DNA of 64,000 bases from positions 62,001 to 126,000 of the forward strand of contig NZ_JAPFQA010000002.1 of NCBI RefSeq assembly GCF_027563465.1. Reading direction: 5' to 3'. Positions 42,852-51,463 of this stretch are shown here, piece by piece (positions within the stretch are counted from its first letter, which is position 1; each line of letters begins with the position of its first letter). Source of the stretch: Mesorhizobium qingshengii (GTDB lineage Bacteria > Pseudomonadota > Alphaproteobacteria > Rhizobiales > Rhizobiaceae). The notes under the pieces were generated by a model, which was not told the origin of the DNA, did not search any database, and saw only the letters and a program-made list of their open reading frames with translations. The position numbers and the translations under genes were made by a program.

Positions 42852-44099
42852 ATGGACGCGCGCAACGACATGCTGAGGCTCTTGAATGGCCGCAAGCAAG
42901 GCTTTTCACTAGAGCAGCCCTTCTACACCGATCCCGACTTTTTCAAGCTCGACATGGAGCTGATCTGGTATCGCGACTGGCTGTTCATCGGCCATGATTG
43001 CGAACTGCCGAAGCCGGGCAGCTACATCACCGTGCAGATCGGTGACTATCCGGTCGTCATCGTCCGCGACCAGCAAGGCAAGATCAACGGCTTCCACAAT
43101 TCCTGCCGCCATCGCGGCAGCCGTGTCTGCAATTCCGACAAGGGCACGGCGGCAAAGCTGGTCTGCCCCTACCACCAATGGACCTATGAGCTGGACGGAA
43201 GGCTGCTGTTCGCCAGGCAGATGGCCGACGGTTTCGACAAGAGCCAGTTCGGCCTGAAGCCGGTCGCCTGCGAGACGGTCGGCGGTTACATCTTCATTTG
43301 CCTGGCCAAGGAGCCGGCGGATTTCGCGCCGATGCGGGCGATGATCGAACCCTATCTCAAGCCGCACCGGCTAAGTGAGGCAAAAGTCGCCTTCGAGAGC
43401 ACGATCATCGAGAAGGGCAACTGGAAGCTGGTCTGGGAAAACAACCGCGAGTGCTACCATTGCGCCGGCAATCATCCGGAGCTCTGCAAGACCTTCCCGG
43501 AAGCACCGACGGTGACCGGCGTGCAAGGCGCCGACAGTGATCCTGAAATGCTCGCGCACTGGGCGAAATGCGAAGCGACCGGCCTGCCGAGCAAGTTTCG
43601 CATCGATACGGCCGGACAGTACCGTGCCACCCGCGCGCCGCTGCTGCGCGATGCCGTCAGCTACACGATGACCGGCAAGCGGGCGGTGAAGAAGAACCTG
43701 TCCGAAGCCGTCTCCGCCGACCGCATCGGCACTTTGATGCACTATCACTATCCGACGACGTGGAACCACATCCTCATCGACCATGCGGTGACCTTCCGCG
43801 TGCTGCCGATCAGCGCCACGGAGACCGCGGTGACAACCAAATGGCTGGTGCACAAGGATGCGGTCGAAGGCGTCGACTACGATCTCGCCGAACTCACCCA
43901 TGTGTGGACCGAGACCAACGACCAGGACCGCCGCATCGTCGAGGAAAACGCCTTCGGCATCCTGTCGCCGGCCTACGAACCAGGTCCCTATTCGGAGTTG
44001 CATGAGGGCGGCGTGATCCAGTTCGTCGACTGGTACGCGCGTTTCATCGGCCCACGCCTGGCCGGAGACGGCAGGCCGGCCCTGCGCAGCGTCGCCTAG
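42852..44099 (+). CDS. gbcA: Rieske non-heme iron oxygenase, glycine-betaine demethylase type
   Basis: The 415-residue oxygenase has the Rieske [2Fe-2S] ligands Cys85-x-His87 (SCRHRGS) and Cys105-x2-His108 (CPYHQW), and mononuclear iron ligands His203 and His208 in NNRECYHCAGNHPE. This pattern and length match GbcA/stachydrine-demethylase-type enzymes that demethylate quaternary amines, releasing formaldehyde. GbcA converts glycine betaine to dimethylglycine; the exact substrate here is inferred. GAGGACAGG precedes the ATG. The gene follows a cobalamin riboswitch and is followed, after a family B hairpin, by its reductase. Confidence 0.85.
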   Translation: MDARNDMLRLLNGRKQGFSLEQPFYTDPDFFKLDMELIWYRDWLFIGHDCELPKPGSYITVQIGDYPVVIVRDQQGKINGFHNSCRHRGSRVCNSDKGTAAKLVCPYHQWTYELDGRLLFARQMADGFDKSQFGLKPVACETVGGYIFICLAKEPADFAPMRAMIEPYLKPHRLSEAKVAFESTIIEKGNWKLVWENNRECYHCAGNHPELCKTFPEAPTVTGVQGADSDPEMLAHWAKCEATGLPSKFRIDTAGQYRATRAPLLRDAVSYTMTGKRAVKKNLSEAVSADRIGTLMHYHYPTTWNHILIDHAVTFRVLPISATETAVTTKWLVHKDAVEGVDYDLAELTHVWTETNDQDRRIVEENAFGILSPAYEPGPYSELHEGGVIQFVDWYARFIGPRLAGDGRPALRSVA

Positions 44100-44100
44100 C

Positions 44101-44146
44101 GCATGTCGCCCAAAAGTGCGCAGCGGTTTTGGGATCACGACATGCA
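44101..44146. repeat. Palindromic repeat, family B, copy 2
   Basis: The inverted copy of the element at 17702-17747: GCATGTCGCCCAAAAGTGCG then GGTTTTGGG...CGACATGC. It fills almost all of the gap between gbcA and gbcB. Confidence 0.8.
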
Positions 44147-44167
44147 CGGAACAAAAGGGACAAGAGG

Positions 44168-45277
44168 ATGAATGCGATGACGGATCTTGGCCTCTATCGC
44201 CATCTCGACGAGATGGCGCCCTGGAACGACAGGCTCCAGGTGCTGGAAGTGATCGGCGTCGCCGACGAGGCCCCTGACGTAAAGACCTTCACCTTCCGCT
44301 CCGATAACCAGACCTGGTTCCGCTACAAGCCTGGCCAGTTCGTGACGTTGGAACTGCCGACCGCCGACGGGCCGCTGATGCGCACCTATACGCTGTCGTC
44401 CTCGCCGTCGCGGCCGTTCTCGATCGCGGTGACGGTTAAGGCACAAGCGGGCAGCATCGGCACACGCTGGATGTTCGATCATCTGACGCCCGGCACCCAT
44501 GTCAAGGCCTATGGCCCGGCCGGCGACTTCTCGTTGCACAGCCACCCGGCGGCCAAATACCTGTTCATTTCGGCCGGCTCCGGCGTGACGCCGATGATGT
44601 CGATGCTGCGCTGGCTCAACGACTGCGCGCCATGGACCGATGTCGGCTTCGTCAACTGCGCGCGCCGCCCGGAAGAGATCATTTTCCGCAAGGAGCTCGA
44701 GCTGCTCGGCAGCCGCATGCCCGGCCTGTCGCTCGGCTTCATGATCGAGGAGCGGTCGAGCCGCGAGGGCTGGTTCGGCCATATGGGCCGCATCGACGCG
44801 ATCCGGCTGCCGTTGCTGGCGCCTGATTTCCGCGAACGCGAAATCTTCTGCTGCGGCCCCGATCCCTTCATGCGCGCCGTGCGCGGCATGCTGGAGGCCG
44901 CCGGCTTCGACATGACGAAATACCATCAGGAGAGCTTTGCGGCGCCTGTCGTGGAGGAGATCCCGGCGCCGTTCGCGGCGCAGGCGCGCGACGGCACCGC
45001 GGTTCCCGTCGAAGCCGCCACGCCGATCCGCTTCTCGCTTTCGGATGTCGATGCCGAGTGCGTCGCCGGCCAGACCGTGCTGCAGACGGCGCGGGCTTCG
45101 GGCGTGCGTATCCCCGCCGCCTGCGAGTTCGGCCTGTGCGGAACCTGCAAGGTCAAGAAGGTGGCGGGCGCCGTCGAGATGAGCCACAATGGCGGTATCC
45201 TCGATCATGAGATCGACGACGGTTTCATCCTCGCCTGCTGCTCGAAACCACTTTCGGCGCTCGAAATCGAGGCGTGA
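44168..45277 (+). CDS. gbcB: Ferredoxin-type NADH reductase partner of the Rieske oxygenase
   Basis: The 369-residue protein has a FAD domain (MRTYTLSSSPS, about residues 79-89), an NAD domain (ISAGSGVTPMMSMLRW) and a C-terminal plant-type [2Fe-2S] ferredoxin domain with ACEFGLCGTCKVKK and a final Cys in ILACCSK. This is the reductase component of two-component Rieske systems such as GbcAB. The ATG at 44168 is preceded by AAGAGG. It is the second gene of the riboswitch-controlled unit. Confidence 0.88.
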   Translation: MNAMTDLGLYRHLDEMAPWNDRLQVLEVIGVADEAPDVKTFTFRSDNQTWFRYKPGQFVTLELPTADGPLMRTYTLSSSPSRPFSIAVTVKAQAGSIGTRWMFDHLTPGTHVKAYGPAGDFSLHSHPAAKYLFISAGSGVTPMMSMLRWLNDCAPWTDVGFVNCARRPEEIIFRKELELLGSRMPGLSLGFMIEERSSREGWFGHMGRIDAIRLPLLAPDFREREIFCCGPDPFMRAVRGMLEAAGFDMTKYHQESFAAPVVEEIPAPFAAQARDGTAVPVEAATPIRFSLSDVDAECVAGQTVLQTARASGVRIPAACEFGLCGTCKVKKVAGAVEMSHNGGILDHEIDDGFILACCSKPLSALEIEA

Positions 45278-45427
45278 TCCACCCGGAGCCAGACCGCTCC
45301 CAAAAATGGTCGACGCCTCACCGGCACCCGTTGTCTTGCCAAGGAAGAACCGAGTGTTTACAGGCGTTGTTGGGGAGCGACCGCGTCGACCGGCGATCTG
45401 GTCGCTCAAGCCGCGGGGCCAAGAACG

Positions 45428-45856
45428 ATGCGCCATGCCAATGTCTACACAATCGCGAGCAAGGACATTGTCTTTGAGTCCTTCGACGGCGAGGCCGTGG
45501 TGCTCGATCTTTCGAGCGGGAAATATTTCGGGTTTTCCGATTCAGGCAGCAGGATCTGGCAGGCGCTTTCGTCCGGCGTCGATGCCCAGGCCCTGATCGG
45601 GCTGACCGCAGGCGCCTCGACAATAGGCCCGGCTGAACTCGACGGCTTCGTATCGCAATTGGTCGAACTGCGGCTCCTGACGCGTTCCGACGCGCCGGCG
45701 CAGCCACTGCCGGGCGACCTGCTTGCCGCGCTTGCGGCCACGAGCGAGCCGCTCAACGTGAGTGTCCACGACGACCTCGCCGACCTCATCATCGTGGATC
45801 CCATCCATGAAGTCGAGGAACCGCTGGGCTGGCCGGCAGTCAAGCAGGCATCCTGA
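45428..45856 (+). CDS. PqqD-like protein (RiPP recognition element type)
   Basis: The 142-residue protein has a PqqD-type fold signature in its first 90 residues (VFESFDGEAVVLDLSSGKYFGFSDSGSRIWQAL, a winged-helix peptide-binding element), then a poorly conserved Asp/Glu-rich tail of about 50 residues. PqqD-like proteins bind leader peptides of modified peptides in pathways such as PQQ and lasso peptides. Here it stands before a HPr-kinase-like gene and three glycosyltransferases with no radical SAM or cyclase gene, so the peptide partner, if any, is unknown. Confidence 0.8.
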   Translation: MRHANVYTIASKDIVFESFDGEAVVLDLSSGKYFGFSDSGSRIWQALSSGVDAQALIGLTAGASTIGPAELDGFVSQLVELRLLTRSDAPAQPLPGDLLAALAATSEPLNVSVHDDLADLIIVDPIHEVEEPLGWPAVKQAS

Positions 45857-45897
45857 CGATCAGTCGCATCCGTGACAGAGGGGTGCTGGACCTGGCC

Positions 45898-46947
45898 ATG
45901 TCGCGCGTTACCCTCGAAACCTTGCCGGACTACGCCCGCTATCTCATCGCCGCCGCCGAAGGCGCGTCCGCGCCCTATCCACTCACGCGAAAGATCCGCC
46001 TGCCCTGGCTGGAAGTGACCGCGCATCTCGGTCCCGGTGTGCTGGCGGATGCGCTCGGCCATGCTTTTGTCGAGAGCAGGGGTGATCAACCGGAAAGCTC
46101 CCGCTGCCGCATTTTTATTGCTCATCCGGGCATCCACGGCATCCCGGAGCCGGCACGGTGGGGCGACGCGCACTTCACCGAACACGGCTTTGCCGAGCGC
46201 CTCGCCGAGGCCGGGTTGCGCGGCCACTATTTTCACGATCTCGATTTCTGGCAGTTCTACGATCCGCAACGTCGCGTTGGCGTGCAGTTGATGGGCTCGG
46301 CCGACGCCTTTCCGCCCTGGGAACCTGGCGCGCCGCTGCGCGCCTTCCTGCACTGGGAGTATGCGGCACGCGGCATGCGGCTGACCCATGCCGGCACGCT
46401 TGGCGCCAACGGCAAGGGCGTGCTGCTGGCCGGCGCGGGCGGCGCCGGCAAATCCGGCACCGTCGCTGCCGGCCTCCTCAACGGTCTGGACAGCGTCGGC
46501 GACGACTATGTGCTGATCGACCTCGCCAACGGCGTGACCGCGCGTCCGCTGTTTTCAACGCTGAAACAAGATCCCCAAGGGTTTGCGCGGCTCGGGCTGA
46601 AGCGCCGGGTGCCCGCCAACGGTCCGCTCAACTGGCAGGGCAAGCATGCTTTTCACATTGGCGACATCGCGCCTCGGCCGGTACCGGCAACGCTGGACAT
46701 CGTTGCGCTGGTGGTGCCACATATCAGCGGTGGCGGGGCAAGCTCGATCATGCCGGTGTCGCGCAGGGATGCCATGATTGCATTGGCGCCGTCCGGCATA
46801 GCGCAGATGCCGGGCGAGCGGGAAAGCGGCTTTCGCTTCTTCAGTGATCTAACCCGCCTGCTGCCGTGCTACCGTCTGTCGCTGGGGACGCAGCCGCAGG
46901 AGATCGCCGGCACGGTCGCGGATTTCCTCGCGCGGGGCGCTTCGTGA
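45898..46947 (+). CDS. HPr-kinase-like P-loop protein (HprK-related)
   Basis: The protein of about 349 residues has a P-loop GAGGAGKSGT (residues 179-188) followed by a GDDYVLID segment (about 200-207) like the HPr kinase/phosphorylase active region. The N-terminal 170 residues are of unknown type. HprK-related kinases are known next to PqqD-like and nucleotidyltransferase-fold genes in peptide or cell-surface clusters. The start is either ATG 45898 or GTG 45883. It ends in a GTGA overlap with the first glycosyltransferase. What it phosphorylates cannot be said. Confidence 0.75.
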   Translation: MSRVTLETLPDYARYLIAAAEGASAPYPLTRKIRLPWLEVTAHLGPGVLADALGHAFVESRGDQPESSRCRIFIAHPGIHGIPEPARWGDAHFTEHGFAERLAEAGLRGHYFHDLDFWQFYDPQRRVGVQLMGSADAFPPWEPGAPLRAFLHWEYAARGMRLTHAGTLGANGKGVLLAGAGGAGKSGTVAAGLLNGLDSVGDDYVLIDLANGVTARPLFSTLKQDPQGFARLGLKRRVPANGPLNWQGKHAFHIGDIAPRPVPATLDIVALVVPHISGGGASSIMPVSRRDAMIALAPSGIAQMPGERESGFRFFSDLTRLLPCYRLSLGTQPQEIAGTVADFLARGAS

Positions 46948-47693
46948 AACTGAGCGTGATCATGCCTGTCTACAACCGCGAGCGCTATGTCGTTTCGGCA
47001 TTGCGCTCGCTGGTGCGGCAGCGCGACGTCGATCTCGACATCATCGTCATCGATGACGGCTCGACCGACGGTTCGGCGGAGGCCGTGCGCTCGATGATGC
47101 GCGAGACCCCCTGCATCCGCCTGTTCCGGCAGGCCAATATGGGCGTCGCCAGGGCGCGCAATGCCGGGTTGCGGCAGCTGCCGCCGGAGGCCGGGTTCGT
47201 GTCGTTCCTGGATTCGGACGACATCTCGCTGGCGGGACGCTTCAAGAGAGATCTTGCGTGCTTCATGGCCGATCCCCGCCTCGAATTGACCTATTCGCTG
47301 ATGACGCTGGCCGACCGGATTGACGACGAGAGGCTTGAGCCCGCGGCCGACAGCCGTACCATGACGCTTCGGGGAATTTCGCTGAGCGCGGCCGTGTTCA
47401 GCAGGGGGCTTGTCGACCGGACGGGCCAATTCGACGAGGATTTCGAACAGGCCGAGGACACCGACTATCTGCTGCGTGTTTTCGAAACGGGTCCGAACTA
47501 CGAATTGCTGGATGCCGTCGCGATCTACTACCGGCGCCACGCTGGCAATGTCACCAGGGAACATAGCGGCAGGGTCCGCAACCACTTGCGTGCCATCCAC
47601 AAGTCGATGCGGCGGCGCAAGGCCGACCCGTCGTTACATGAAGTCCAGGGCATCTTCGAACTGAAGGGCCCGGCCAACTGGCAGATGCTGTGA
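46944..47693 (+). CDS. Family 2 glycosyltransferase, first of three
   Basis: The 249-residue protein starts with KLSVIMPVYNRERYV, has the nucleotide-sugar segment IDDGSTDGSAEAVRS and the FLDSDD metal site (about residue 88), so it is a soluble GT-A family 2 transferase. No membrane segment is visible, so it should act at the cytosolic side of the membrane. The GTG start at 46944 overlaps the kinase-like gene stop. It closely resembles the next gene product, so the pair arose by duplication. Confidence 0.9.
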   Translation: MKLSVIMPVYNRERYVVSALRSLVRQRDVDLDIIVIDDGSTDGSAEAVRSMMRETPCIRLFRQANMGVARARNAGLRQLPPEAGFVSFLDSDDISLAGRFKRDLACFMADPRLELTYSLMTLADRIDDERLEPAADSRTMTLRGISLSAAVFSRGLVDRTGQFDEDFEQAEDTDYLLRVFETGPNYELLDAVAIYYRRHAGNVTREHSGRVRNHLRAIHKSMRRRKADPSLHEVQGIFELKGPANWQML

Positions 47694-47748
47694 TGCCGGA
47701 CACAATCGGTTCGGATCGGCCAAGCCCGCAACGATCGTGAAGCCATCA

Positions 47749-48501
47749 ATGAGGCTGAGCGTGATCATGCCCGTCTACAACCGCGAGGCCTTTGTCGGCG
47801 CGGCCCTGCGCTCGCTGTTGAGACAACGCGACGCCGCCGATCTCGACATCATCGTCATCGATGATGGCTCGACAGACGGATCGGCCGAAGTCGTGCGCTC
47901 GGTGATGGATGAAAACCCCTGCATCCGCCTGTTCCAGCAGCCCAACCTGGGGGTGACCCGGACGCGCAACACCGGGCTCAGGCTGCTCGATCCGGAAACG
48001 GAACTGGTGTCCTTTCTCGATTCGGACGACATTTCCCCCGCTGGACGCTTCGAGGCCGATGTCGAACTCTTCCGGAATGATCCGGACCTGGACCTCACCT
48101 ATTCAAAAATGATGCTTGTCGACCAGATCGACGACGAGCGTCTGGAGCCGGCCGCCAGCAGCAACAGCATCACGGTTCGGGGCATCCATCTGTCGGCGGC
48201 GATCTTTTCGCGCCGGCTTGTCGAGCGAATCGGTGGTTTCGACGAAGCCTTCAATCAGGCGGAGGACACCGACTACCTGCTGCGCACCTTTGAAAGCGGG
48301 CCAAGATATGCGATGCCGGAGACAGTGGCGCTCTACTACAGACGCCATCCCGGCAACATGACCCGACAGACCGACGTCCAGTCCCGTGAATTCATGCGCG
48401 CTATCTACAAATCGATGAACCGCCGCAAGGCAGATCCGTCCCGGCGTCGAATCGAGGGTATCTTCGATCTCAGGCCTCTCGCTGACTGGCATTTCATGTG
48501 A
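47749..48501 (+). CDS. Family 2 glycosyltransferase, second of three
   Basis: The 250-residue transferase is a close paralogue of the preceding one (RLSVIMPVYNREAFVG, IDDGSTDGSAEVV, FLDSDD, and an EDTDYLLRTFESGP region in common). A 55-base gap separates them. The start is uncertain: ATG 47749 or GTG 47737. Its stop overlaps the next start (TGATG). Acceptor and donor sugars are unknown. Confidence 0.88.
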   Translation: MRLSVIMPVYNREAFVGAALRSLLRQRDAADLDIIVIDDGSTDGSAEVVRSVMDENPCIRLFQQPNLGVTRTRNTGLRLLDPETELVSFLDSDDISPAGRFEADVELFRNDPDLDLTYSKMMLVDQIDDERLEPAASSNSITVRGIHLSAAIFSRRLVERIGGFDEAFNQAEDTDYLLRTFESGPRYAMPETVALYYRRHPGNMTRQTDVQSREFMRAIYKSMNRRKADPSRRRIEGIFDLRPLADWHFM

Positions 48502-49178
48502 TGAGCGGATACGGCGTCGTCATCCCAGCCTTCAACGCAGCCGGCACCATCGCTGAAACCCTGCGATCGGTCGTGGCCCAGTCGATCAGGCCCGAGACCA
48601 TCATCGTCGTCGACGACGGCTCGACCGACGACACGGTCGCGGTGATCAAGACGATGAACCTGCCGGTCAAGCTGTTGCACCAGGACAATGCCGGGCCCGG
48701 CAGTGCCACGACCCGGGGCATTGCAGCGCTATCGACGCCACTCATCGCGACGCTCGATGCGGACGATCTGTGGCTGCCCAACAAGATCGAAAGGCAACTC
48801 GCGCATCTCGAGGGATCTCCCGCGACATCGGGGGTTTTCTGTCACTGGCGGAATTTCCGCAACGACCGGCCCGACGCGCCCGAGGCCGCTGCCTTGCCTG
48901 GCTGGTCGCGGACCACCATGATGATCCGCCGCGCGGTCGCCGAGACCGTTGGACCAATCGTCGATCCGCCGGGCGGCCGGGGCGAAATGATCGACTGGAT
49001 CGCCCGGGTGCGCGAAGCCGGTTTCGTCCTTGATATGATGGACGAGGTGCTGGCGTTGCGGCGCATCAGGCCGGGCAGCCTGTCCTATGGACGCGATCCG
49101 GCACGCGATCGCGGCTATCTCCAGGTGGCAAGGCTCGCCATGCAGCGGCGAGCACGGAACAAGGCGGGCACGAGTTGA
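48501..49178 (+). CDS. Family 2 glycosyltransferase, third of three
   Basis: The 225-residue GT-A protein begins SGYGVVIPAFNAAGTIAET and has VDDGSTDDTVAVI and TLDADDLW. It is more distant from the other two, shorter, and lacks the second half seen in them. It overlaps the downstream gene by a TTGA junction. The three transferases together suggest assembly of a short glycan or glycosylation of a target. Confidence 0.88.
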   Translation: MSGYGVVIPAFNAAGTIAETLRSVVAQSIRPETIIVVDDGSTDDTVAVIKTMNLPVKLLHQDNAGPGSATTRGIAALSTPLIATLDADDLWLPNKIERQLAHLEGSPATSGVFCHWRNFRNDRPDAPEAAALPGWSRTTMMIRRAVAETVGPIVDPPGGRGEMIDWIARVREAGFVLDMMDEVLALRRIRPGSLSYGRDPARDRGYLQVARLAMQRRARNKAGTS

Positions 49179-50650
49179 CGGCCAAGGCAGTTCGCCGCAT
49201 CGGCCGCCGCTTTCCGGACTATGGCTGGTCCTGGCCGACCGGCGGGCTCGACCAGTTGCTCAAGGCGGCGCTTCTTTCCGACGAGGACGCCGCCGCCGCT
49301 TGCGCGGCGCGCTGGCTGGACGAGAACGACATCGACCTCGTCTCCTTCCGCGAGCACCGGCTGCTTGCCGCCATCTCCGACAGGTTCGGCAGGAAGCTTG
49401 CCGGCCATTCCGCCTATCCGCGCCTCGTTGGCCTGCAGAAGATGCTGTGGACCAAGTCGCGCATGGCCATGCGCGAGGCGGAGCCAGCGTTGAAGGCGAT
49501 GGCGGACGCCGGATGCATGGTGATGCTGATCAAGGGCGCCAGCCGCATTGCCTTGAACGCGTCGGCGCAGCGTGGCCGCGTGGCGCACGACATAGACATA
49601 TTGGTACGGCCGCAGGACATGCAAACAGCCTTCGACGTGCTGCGCGACCGCGACTGGCAGATCGCCTCGGGTGTCAGCCCGCAATATCTGCGAACCCGGT
49701 TGCCGTCGCTGCGATCGATGAACTTCTTCAAGGGCAGTTTCGGTGACATCGACCTGCACCAGCTGGCTTATGACGGTTCGCAGCAAAGCAATGAAGACGA
49801 CCTGGCCATCTGGAGCCGGGCGGCGGCCGCCGCGTTCAGCGGTGTCGGCGTGCTGGTGCCGTCGCCTGCCGACCGCATTGCGCTCGCCATCGCGCATGGC
49901 GGGCTCGATGCCCACACGCACAGCGACTGGCTGGTCGATTGCGCCGTGGCTATCCGCGACGGCGAAGTCGACTGGGACGTGTTCCTCGATATTGTCGCCC
50001 GGCGAGGCCTTGCCGCCGCCGCGGCGGTGGCGCTCTCCTATCTTGCGCTGGGTATCGGCGTGGCGGTGCCGGATGGGGTGCTGGCGCGCGTGCTGGCGAT
50101 GGCCGACCGCACCGGCCTTTCGCGCTGGTCGGCCGTGCTGCAGGCCAAGCCGCGTACCGATTTCGGCAGGCTGGTCTGGCTGTCGCGCGGCCTTGCCAAG
50201 CAATTGCGGCTGAAGCGAAAGAGCGGCCGGCTGCAACAGGAGCCGCCGGCCAAGGCCTGGCGCGGCAAGTTGGTCGGGCGCAAGCCGCCAGCCGCGCGAG
50301 CGCCGTTGGTGTTTTCGCAGGCTATCGCGGGTCCGCAGAAAACCGGTGATATAATGCTGGACGTCACCGTCAGGATCGCTGTCCCGCCGGTCCGGCGCCG
50401 CATCGAGATGGAGATCAATGCCGGTGACGACCATGTTGCTCGCCTGCGTGCCATGGTCATCAGCCGATCCGGCAAGGAAAGGGTGCTGCATTTTCGCGGC
50501 AAGGTGAGGCTGGACGGCTCACAACAGGCCTTGACGCTGGAGGCGCGGCCGTCGCGGCAGTTTCGCGAATGGAATGACGCAGCCGCCGTCGCCACCTATG
50601 GCGCACTGCCTTTCCAATTGCTGTCGGCAGAATTCTCGCCGGCCGGCTGA
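49175..50650 (+). CDS. Nucleotidyltransferase-fold protein (NTP_transf_5-like) with C-terminal extension
   Basis: The 491-residue protein has a nucleotidyltransferase-type core at about residues 100-260 with MLIKGASRIAL and HDIDILVRP (the DxD-like metal pair). The region around FKGSFGDIDLHQLAYD also matches NTP_transf_5-like proteins. Residues 370-491 form a separate beta-rich part of unknown type. The start is a TTG overlapping the previous stop, which fits translational coupling. Proteins of this type occur beside HprK-related and PqqD-like genes. Confidence 0.72.
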   Translation: MTAKAVRRIGRRFPDYGWSWPTGGLDQLLKAALLSDEDAAAACAARWLDENDIDLVSFREHRLLAAISDRFGRKLAGHSAYPRLVGLQKMLWTKSRMAMREAEPALKAMADAGCMVMLIKGASRIALNASAQRGRVAHDIDILVRPQDMQTAFDVLRDRDWQIASGVSPQYLRTRLPSLRSMNFFKGSFGDIDLHQLAYDGSQQSNEDDLAIWSRAAAAAFSGVGVLVPSPADRIALAIAHGGLDAHTHSDWLVDCAVAIRDGEVDWDVFLDIVARRGLAAAAAVALSYLALGIGVAVPDGVLARVLAMADRTGLSRWSAVLQAKPRTDFGRLVWLSRGLAKQLRLKRKSGRLQQEPPAKAWRGKLVGRKPPAARAPLVFSQAIAGPQKTGDIMLDVTVRIAVPPVRRRIEMEINAGDDHVARLRAMVISRSGKERVLHFRGKVRLDGSQQALTLEARPSRQFREWNDAAAVATYGALPFQLLSAEFSPAG

Positions 50651-50716
50651 GACCGGAGGGGACGAGAGGCACGCGTCGAAAAACGACAAGCGCAACCTCT
50701 GCGAAGCGACCCTCCT

Positions 50717-51463
50717 TCAGACCCCGTAGCGTTCGGTGCGAATGATTTCAGCCGCAACGCCGGCATCGGTCAGCGCTTGGGCGGCAGCCGAAACGAAAGC
50801 GTTGGAGCCGCAGACGAAGGCGGTGTCAGGCGGCTCGGGCAGCCGGGCCATGGCTTGCACCATCATCGCGACGTCCACCCGTCGTGAATAGTCGGCCGGC
50901 CGGCGCGCGGCTTCGCGCGTCAGGGTCAGCACCAGGCCGAAGCCGTCCTCGCGGTCGTCGAGGCCGATCAGCTCGTCACGAAAGATCACTTCGTCCCAGA
51001 CGCGCGCCGAAAAGACCAGAACGACGGGCACCGTCGATTTTCGTGCGGCGCGATGGCGGACCATCGACATCAACGGCACGACGCCCGAGCCGCCGCCGAC
51101 CAGCAGAAGTGGCCCACCATCATCATCGGGCCAGACGAAATGCCCGCCGAGCGGCCCGCGCAGTTCGACCTCGTCGCCAACCGCGGCGACCTCGTGGAAG
51201 AAGGGCGAGACCTCGCCATCATCGAGTTTCTCGATCGCCAGCTCGATCGCCCCGTCCGTCCTGGGCGCGGAGGCTATGGAATAGGAGCGGCGCGCCTGAT
51301 AACCATCCGGCGCCGTCAGCCTGACATCGACATGCTGCCCGGCTCGATAGGCGAAGGGCCGCGACGGCCGGAAGAAGAAGCTGGTGACCCGCGGCGTGCG
51401 CTTTTCGATGCGGACGATCGCGGCTGTCTGCCAGGGCGACTGGGCCGCCAGCGCCTCGCTCAT
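50717..51463 (-). CDS. Ferredoxin reductase-like FAD/NAD(P) oxidoreductase
   Basis: The 248-residue protein has the FAD-binding RRSYSIASAP block and the NAD(P) segment LLVGGGSGVVPLMSMVRH, and ends with CGSNAFV...ERYGV. It lacks an iron-sulfur domain, so it is a two-domain flavin reductase. It is coupled by ATGA overlap to the sulfite-oxidase-like gene upstream and probably serves as its electron-transfer partner. Confidence 0.9.
   Translation of the reverse strand: MSEALAAQSPWQTAAIVRIEKRTPRVTSFFFRPSRPFAYRAGQHVDVRLTAPDGYQARRSYSIASAPRTDGAIELAIEKLDDGEVSPFFHEVAAVGDEVELRGPLGGHFVWPDDDGGPLLLVGGGSGVVPLMSMVRHRAARKSTVPVVLVFSARVWDEVIFRDELIGLDDREDGFGLVLTLTREAARRPADYSRRVDVAMMVQAMARLPEPPDTAFVCGSNAFVSAAAQALTDAGVAAEIIRTERYGV

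Noticed and set aside
45306..45596. Possible precursor peptide before the PqqD-like gene
   Set aside because: The frame overlaps the PqqD-like gene out of frame, has no leader-like or core-like pattern and no ribosome binding site.
45428..50650. Lasso peptide biosynthesis cluster
   Set aside because: A PqqD-like protein is present but there is no asparagine-synthetase-like cyclase, no transglutaminase-like protease and no precursor, so the lasso label is not supported.
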